NCBI GenBank assembly: GCA_905200945.1
Contig: CAJKMG010000011.1
Span: forward strand, 1 to 64,000
Origin: an uncultured Akkermansia sp.
Lineage (GTDB): Bacteria > Verrucomicrobiota > Verrucomicrobiia > Verrucomicrobiales > Akkermansiaceae
Length of the DNA stretch: 64,000 nt
Direction of reading: 5' to 3'
The position numbers were made by a program, and so were the translations under genes. Below, piece by piece: positions 61,112 through 64,000 of the stretch. Numbering within the stretch: position 1 is the stretch's first letter; each line of letters begins with the position of its first letter. Below the pieces are notes generated by a model. The model was not told the DNA's origin. It did not search any database and saw only the letters and a list, made by a program, of their open reading frames with translations.

Positions 61112-62005
61112 TCAGCGTTGTTCCCGGATGATTTCCGTGCCGATGCCGTCCGGAGTGAAAATTTCCAGCAGCAGGGTATGGGGCAGGCGTCCGTCAATGA
61201 AATGCACTTTGCGCACGCCCGCGTTCAGGGCGTCAATGGCGGAGTGGATTTTAGGAATCATGCCGCCGGATACGGTGCCGTCCTTGATGAGGTCGAGGGC
61301 TTCCGTACGCGTGACGGATTTAATGAGGGTGGAGGGATCCGAAGGGTCTTTCATGATTCCGGGGACATCGGAGATATAGATGAGTTTCACCGGCTTGAGT
61401 TCCTTGGCCAGGGCGGCTGCCGCCAGGTCTGCGTTCACATTGAGCGGTTTATGGGTGCCCAGTTCTTTTGCCAGCGGAGAGACGATGGGAGTGATCTGAA
61501 GTTCCAGCGCTTCCGTGATGCGCTCCGTCAGGCAACCGATGACGTTGCCCACTTCACCGATATCTATGGGGTTGCCCTGTTCATCTTTTTCATGGATGCG
61601 TTCCCCCACGAAGATTTCCGTGCCGGGGATGCCTACGCCCTTGCCGCCGTAGTCGCGGAACATTTGAACCAGGCCGGGATTGATGGTGCCGGAGAGGGTG
61701 CGTTCCACGATGGAAATGGCTTCCGGAGTCGTGACGCGAAGCCCGTTGACGAAACGGGCTTCCAGCCCCGCCTCCGCCATCGCCTTGGAAATGGCTTTGC
61801 CTCCGCCGTGGACGATCACGGGGTTGAAGCCCAGGACTTCCAGCAGAACGATGTCCCGCATGAGTTTCTTGACCAGGCGGGCGTCATCCATGGCGCTGCC
61901 GCCGAATTTGATGAGGAATGTTTTGTCCCGGTAAGCCTGGAGGTAGGGGAGAGCGCCGACAATGACGGAGGCCTGTTCGATCAGGCGGGTGATTTTGGAG
62001 TCCAT
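61112..62005 (-). CDS. argB: Acetylglutamate kinase
   Basis: Second step of arginine biosynthesis: phosphorylates N-acetylglutamate. The 297-residue amino acid kinase has IKFGGSAMDD near residue 32, VIVHGGGKAIS, FVNGLRVT and the C-terminal VSGGMIPKIHSAIDAL. Length (~295) is typical of feedback-inhibited enzymes. It lies 62 bases downstream of corA on the same strand. No other arg gene is nearby. Confidence 0.95.
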   Translation of the reverse strand: MDSKITRLIEQASVIVGALPYLQAYRDKTFLIKFGGSAMDDARLVKKLMRDIVLLEVLGFNPVIVHGGGKAISKAMAEAGLEARFVNGLRVTTPEAISIVERTLSGTINPGLVQMFRDYGGKGVGIPGTEIFVGERIHEKDEQGNPIDIGEVGNVIGCLTERITEALELQITPIVSPLAKELGTHKPLNVNADLAAAALAKELKPVKLIYISDVPGIMKDPSDPSTLIKSVTRTEALDLIKDGTVSGGMIPKIHSAIDALNAGVRKVHFIDGRLPHTLLLEIFTPDGIGTEIIREQR

Positions 62006-62067
62006 GTCAGTAATGAAACGGTAGGAGTTTTAACGGAAGGAGAGGGAGATTCTGAGGCAGGGCCCGT

Positions 62068-63060
62068 TCAAAGCAGGCGCCTGCTTCTGAAGTAAACCAG
62101 GGGGAGAATGATGGAAACGAGCATGACCACCAGGGAAATGTAATAGCCGTATTCGTTTTCCAGGCCGGGCATGTGGGAGAAGTTCATCCCGTAAATGCTG
62201 GCGATCAGGGTAGGAGGCATGAAGACCACGGCCGCCACGGTGAAGATTTTGACGATTTCGTTCTGTTCGATGTTGATGAGGCCCAGAACGGCGTCCAGCA
62301 TGAAGTTCACGTTGCTGGAAAGAAAGTTGGCGTATTCGGAAAGGGATGTGACGTCACGGCTCAGAGGACGCAGCTTGATGTACAGCGTGGAGTTGGTGTC
62401 GTCCAGAGCTTCTTCATTGCTGGCGTACGTGAGCAGGCGCAGAAGGTTGACCAGGCAGTCCCGCTGCCGGGTAAGCAGGTCACCCACGCGGCCCAGATCC
62501 TGGAGAGTCAGGCGCAGAGCGCTGGAGACGGGCACCCGCTTGCTGGATTTTCCCTCAGGTTCGTCCCGGCGGAAAATGTTTTTGGAAAGGCGGTCCAGTT
62601 CCGCGCCGAAACGTTCCAGCACGTCCGCCTGCCGGTCCACGATGGTTTCCAGCAGACCGGTGAAAACCTGGTCCCGGCTGATCTGCTTCTGGCGCAGGAG
62701 CTGGTGGGAAAAAACGCGGAAGGAATAGGAGTCCGAATGGCGGATAGTGATGATTTTCGCCCCCATGAGGACGAAGGTGATTTCCGACAGGGAGGGGGAT
62801 TCCGTATCCACCCGGCTGAGAACCGTGGTGGTCATGAAGCGCGCTCCGTCTTCCGTGTACAGGCGGCTGGTGGCCTCAATCTCCCGCATCTCGTCATAGG
62901 TCGGCATTTCCAGCCCGCAGAGGCGTTCCACAAACTTGATTTCCGCCGGTTCCGGGGTAAGGAGGTCAATCCAGAAGACGGAATCCAAGTGCTGTTCCGC
63001 CGCATCCACCTGGGTGGTGCGCTCAATGCCTTCCGGGGTTTGACGATAGAGCCGGATCAT
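62068..63060 (-). CDS. corA: CorA-type magnesium/cobalt transporter
   Basis: A 330-residue homolog of the pentameric Mg2+ channel CorA. The soluble N-terminal domain is followed by a long helix and two C-terminal membrane helices; the essential GMN motif appears in YGMNFSHMPGLENEYG. It mediates Mg2+ (and Co2+/Ni2+) uptake across the cytoplasmic membrane. It lies between argB and rplI, with a terminator between it and rplI. Confidence 0.95.
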   Translation of the reverse strand: MIRLYRQTPEGIERTTQVDAAEQHLDSVFWIDLLTPEPAEIKFVERLCGLEMPTYDEMREIEATSRLYTEDGARFMTTTVLSRVDTESPSLSEITFVLMGAKIITIRHSDSYSFRVFSHQLLRQKQISRDQVFTGLLETIVDRQADVLERFGAELDRLSKNIFRRDEPEGKSSKRVPVSSALRLTLQDLGRVGDLLTRQRDCLVNLLRLLTYASNEEALDDTNSTLYIKLRPLSRDVTSLSEYANFLSSNVNFMLDAVLGLINIEQNEIVKIFTVAAVVFMPPTLIASIYGMNFSHMPGLENEYGYYISLVVMLVSIILPLVYFRSRRLL

Positions 63061-63174
63061 GCCGTTGATTTAGGAGGGGGATGGAACGATGCCGCGCATG
63101 AGGTCGAGTGACGCCCAACGCAGGCATGATGCCTTGTTTGTACAGGGAAGGGAAGTAAAAAGGGTGACAAAAAG

Positions 63175-63205
63175 AGGCCCGGTTCCCAAGATGGGAACCG
63201 GGCCT
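63175..63205 (-). terminator. Terminator after rplI
   Basis: A perfect 14-bp stem (AGGCCCGGTTCCCA at 63175-63188 with 63192-63205, 3-base loop). Read on the minus strand it is followed by CTTTTTG, so it ends the rplI transcript before corA. Confidence 0.85.
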
Positions 63206-63228
63206 GCCGGAAAAGGGATGCGCGCCTC

Positions 63229-63684
63229 TTAGGCGTTTTCCTTGACGACCACCTTGAGCGTGGCTTCCACCTGGGGGTGCACCTTGATGACGACTTCGTG
63301 TTCGCCTTCGCTCTTGATCGGCTTTTCAAGTTCAATCGCCCGGCGATCCACTTCCACTCCCTGGGCGGTCAGCGCATCGTGAATGTTCTGGTTGGTGATG
63401 GCGCCGAACGCCTTGCCGCCCTGACCCACTTCAAGGGTGAGGTCTACGGTCAGTCCGCTGATCTTGGCGGCCACTTCCTGGGCGGAGCTGAGTTCTTCCG
63501 CTTCGCGCTTGGCGCGGGCGGCCTGAAGATTGGCAATGAAACGGCGGTTGGAGGCTGTTGCTTCGTGGGCCAGACCCTTGGGGATGAGGTAGTTGCGGCC
63601 ATAGCCAGCCTTAACGGTCACCAGGTCGGCTTCTGCGCCGAGCCCTTCAATTTTTGTTGCGAGAATTACTTCCATCGTTGCCAT
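63229..63684 (-). CDS. rplI: 50S ribosomal protein L9
   Basis: A 151-residue ribosomal protein of the large subunit, containing the N-terminal MEVILATKIEGLGAEADLV and VKAGYGRNYLIPKGLAHEA motifs, a central helix (LQAARAKREAEELSS) and the C-terminal domain ending VKENA. It binds 23S rRNA near the L1 stalk. Length is normal. A strong terminator follows the gene. Confidence 0.96.
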   Translation of the reverse strand: MATMEVILATKIEGLGAEADLVTVKAGYGRNYLIPKGLAHEATASNRRFIANLQAARAKREAEELSSAQEVAAKISGLTVDLTLEVGQGGKAFGAITNQNIHDALTAQGVEVDRRAIELEKPIKSEGEHEVVIKVHPQVEATLKVVVKENA

Positions 63685-63923
63685 GGCTAAAAAGAAATGG
63701 TTATTTGTGAGCGGTTGAAGTAGTAAGTATTCGGCCGAATGTCAAGACAAGAGCGATAAAAAGGGTGTTTTTTTATGTTTTGGGAGGAAAAATCCTCCCG
63801 GTTGTCATGATTGGTGACATTGCGCTTGCTTCACGCGGCAGTAGTATGTAGGGAAAGGAACCGCATTTATCGCGTTCTCTCCCGGAGGGGGCGCCCGCGG
63901 GTACATTACAGATATTTGATATT

Positions 63924-64000
63924 ATGGCTATTCAGCGCGCATTGATATCCGTTTCCGACAAGACCGGCCTGGAGGGGTTTGCCAAGGGCCTGCACGAGTT
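63924..64000 (+). CDS. purH: AICAR formyltransferase/IMP cyclohydrolase, 5' end only
   Basis: The frame from ATG 63924 is cut off by the window end after 25 codons. The visible start, MAIQRALISVSDKTGLEGFA, is the conserved N-terminus of the IMP cyclohydrolase domain of PurH (R-A-L-[IL]-S-V-S-D-K-[TS]-G). PurH performs the last two steps of purine synthesis. The gap upstream (239 bases) contains a small hairpin (7-bp arms 63782-63788 and 63793-63799) of unknown meaning. Confidence 0.88.
   Translation, partial: MAIQRALISVSDKTGLEGFAKGLHE

Overview
The window looks like chromosome from a mucin-degrading Verrucomicrobiota bacterium, most likely Akkermansia. This is inferred from gene content: secreted GH29 fucosidase, sulfatase and GH27 galactosidase, PEP-CTERM sorting, an LL-diaminopimelate aminotransferase, a MoxR/DUF58/vWA/ABC operon and RHS cassettes. 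No rRNA gene is present to confirm it. Most of the window is GC-rich. AT-rich islands sit at 1.23-4.4 kb and 4.75-5.4 kb, with a milder one around the fucosidase at 36.3-38.1 kb.

Layout. 1-4.75 kb: the 3' end of an RHS-repeat gene whose GC-rich core ends abruptly in an AT-rich tip of unknown family, then a membrane protein in the position of an immunity gene, further small AT-rich genes, and a broken second RHS core fragment. 5.2-11.2 kb: the Kdp potassium pump (a 32-residue membrane microprotein, kdpF, kdpA, kdpB, kdpC) and a short KdpD-like protein with no histidine kinase. 11.5-14.7 kb: Tat-exported aldo/keto reductase, MerR regulator, threonine aldolase. 14.8-26.4 kb: a seven-gene leftward operon (MoxR ATPase, membrane protein, ABC ATPase, ABC permease, DUF58, BatA-like, large vWA protein) with a convergent membrane/coiled-coil gene at its end. 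26.7-33 kb: DUF418 protein, DegT-like enzyme, SPFH protein, epimerase, lipocalin, and a PEP-CTERM protein with strong resemblance to the IdeS/Mac cysteine protease family. 33.4-36 kb: ilvC, an ABC ATPase and a FadR-type regulator.

36.3-47 kb carries secreted glycan-degrading enzymes (GH29, sulfatase, GH27) mixed with housekeeping genes (FtsB-like, enolase, dapL, apbE). 47.1-48.1 kb has a G-rich minisatellite, a small unknown gene with a strong terminator, and rpmB. 48.6-57.5 kb holds an enoyl reductase (MECR type), a leftward ruvX-manC-uppS-parE run, ispE, a small exported protein and a DinG-type helicase. 57.5-60.1 kb is a nickel/cobalt ECF transporter (cbiM-cbiQ-cbiO order, leftward). 60.4-64 kb has two small membrane or lipoprotein genes, argB, corA, rplI and the start of purH.

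Functionally, the window combines mucin-glycan attack (fucose and sulfate removal, alpha-galactoside cleavage), metal and potassium uptake (Kdp, CorA, Nik/Cbi), envelope building (uppS, manC, dapL), and interaction modules (RHS toxin-like tip, IdeS-like protease). Start codons are often uncertain because Shine-Dalgarno sequences are weak; where an upstream extension is not conserved, the start matching the family N-terminus was chosen.
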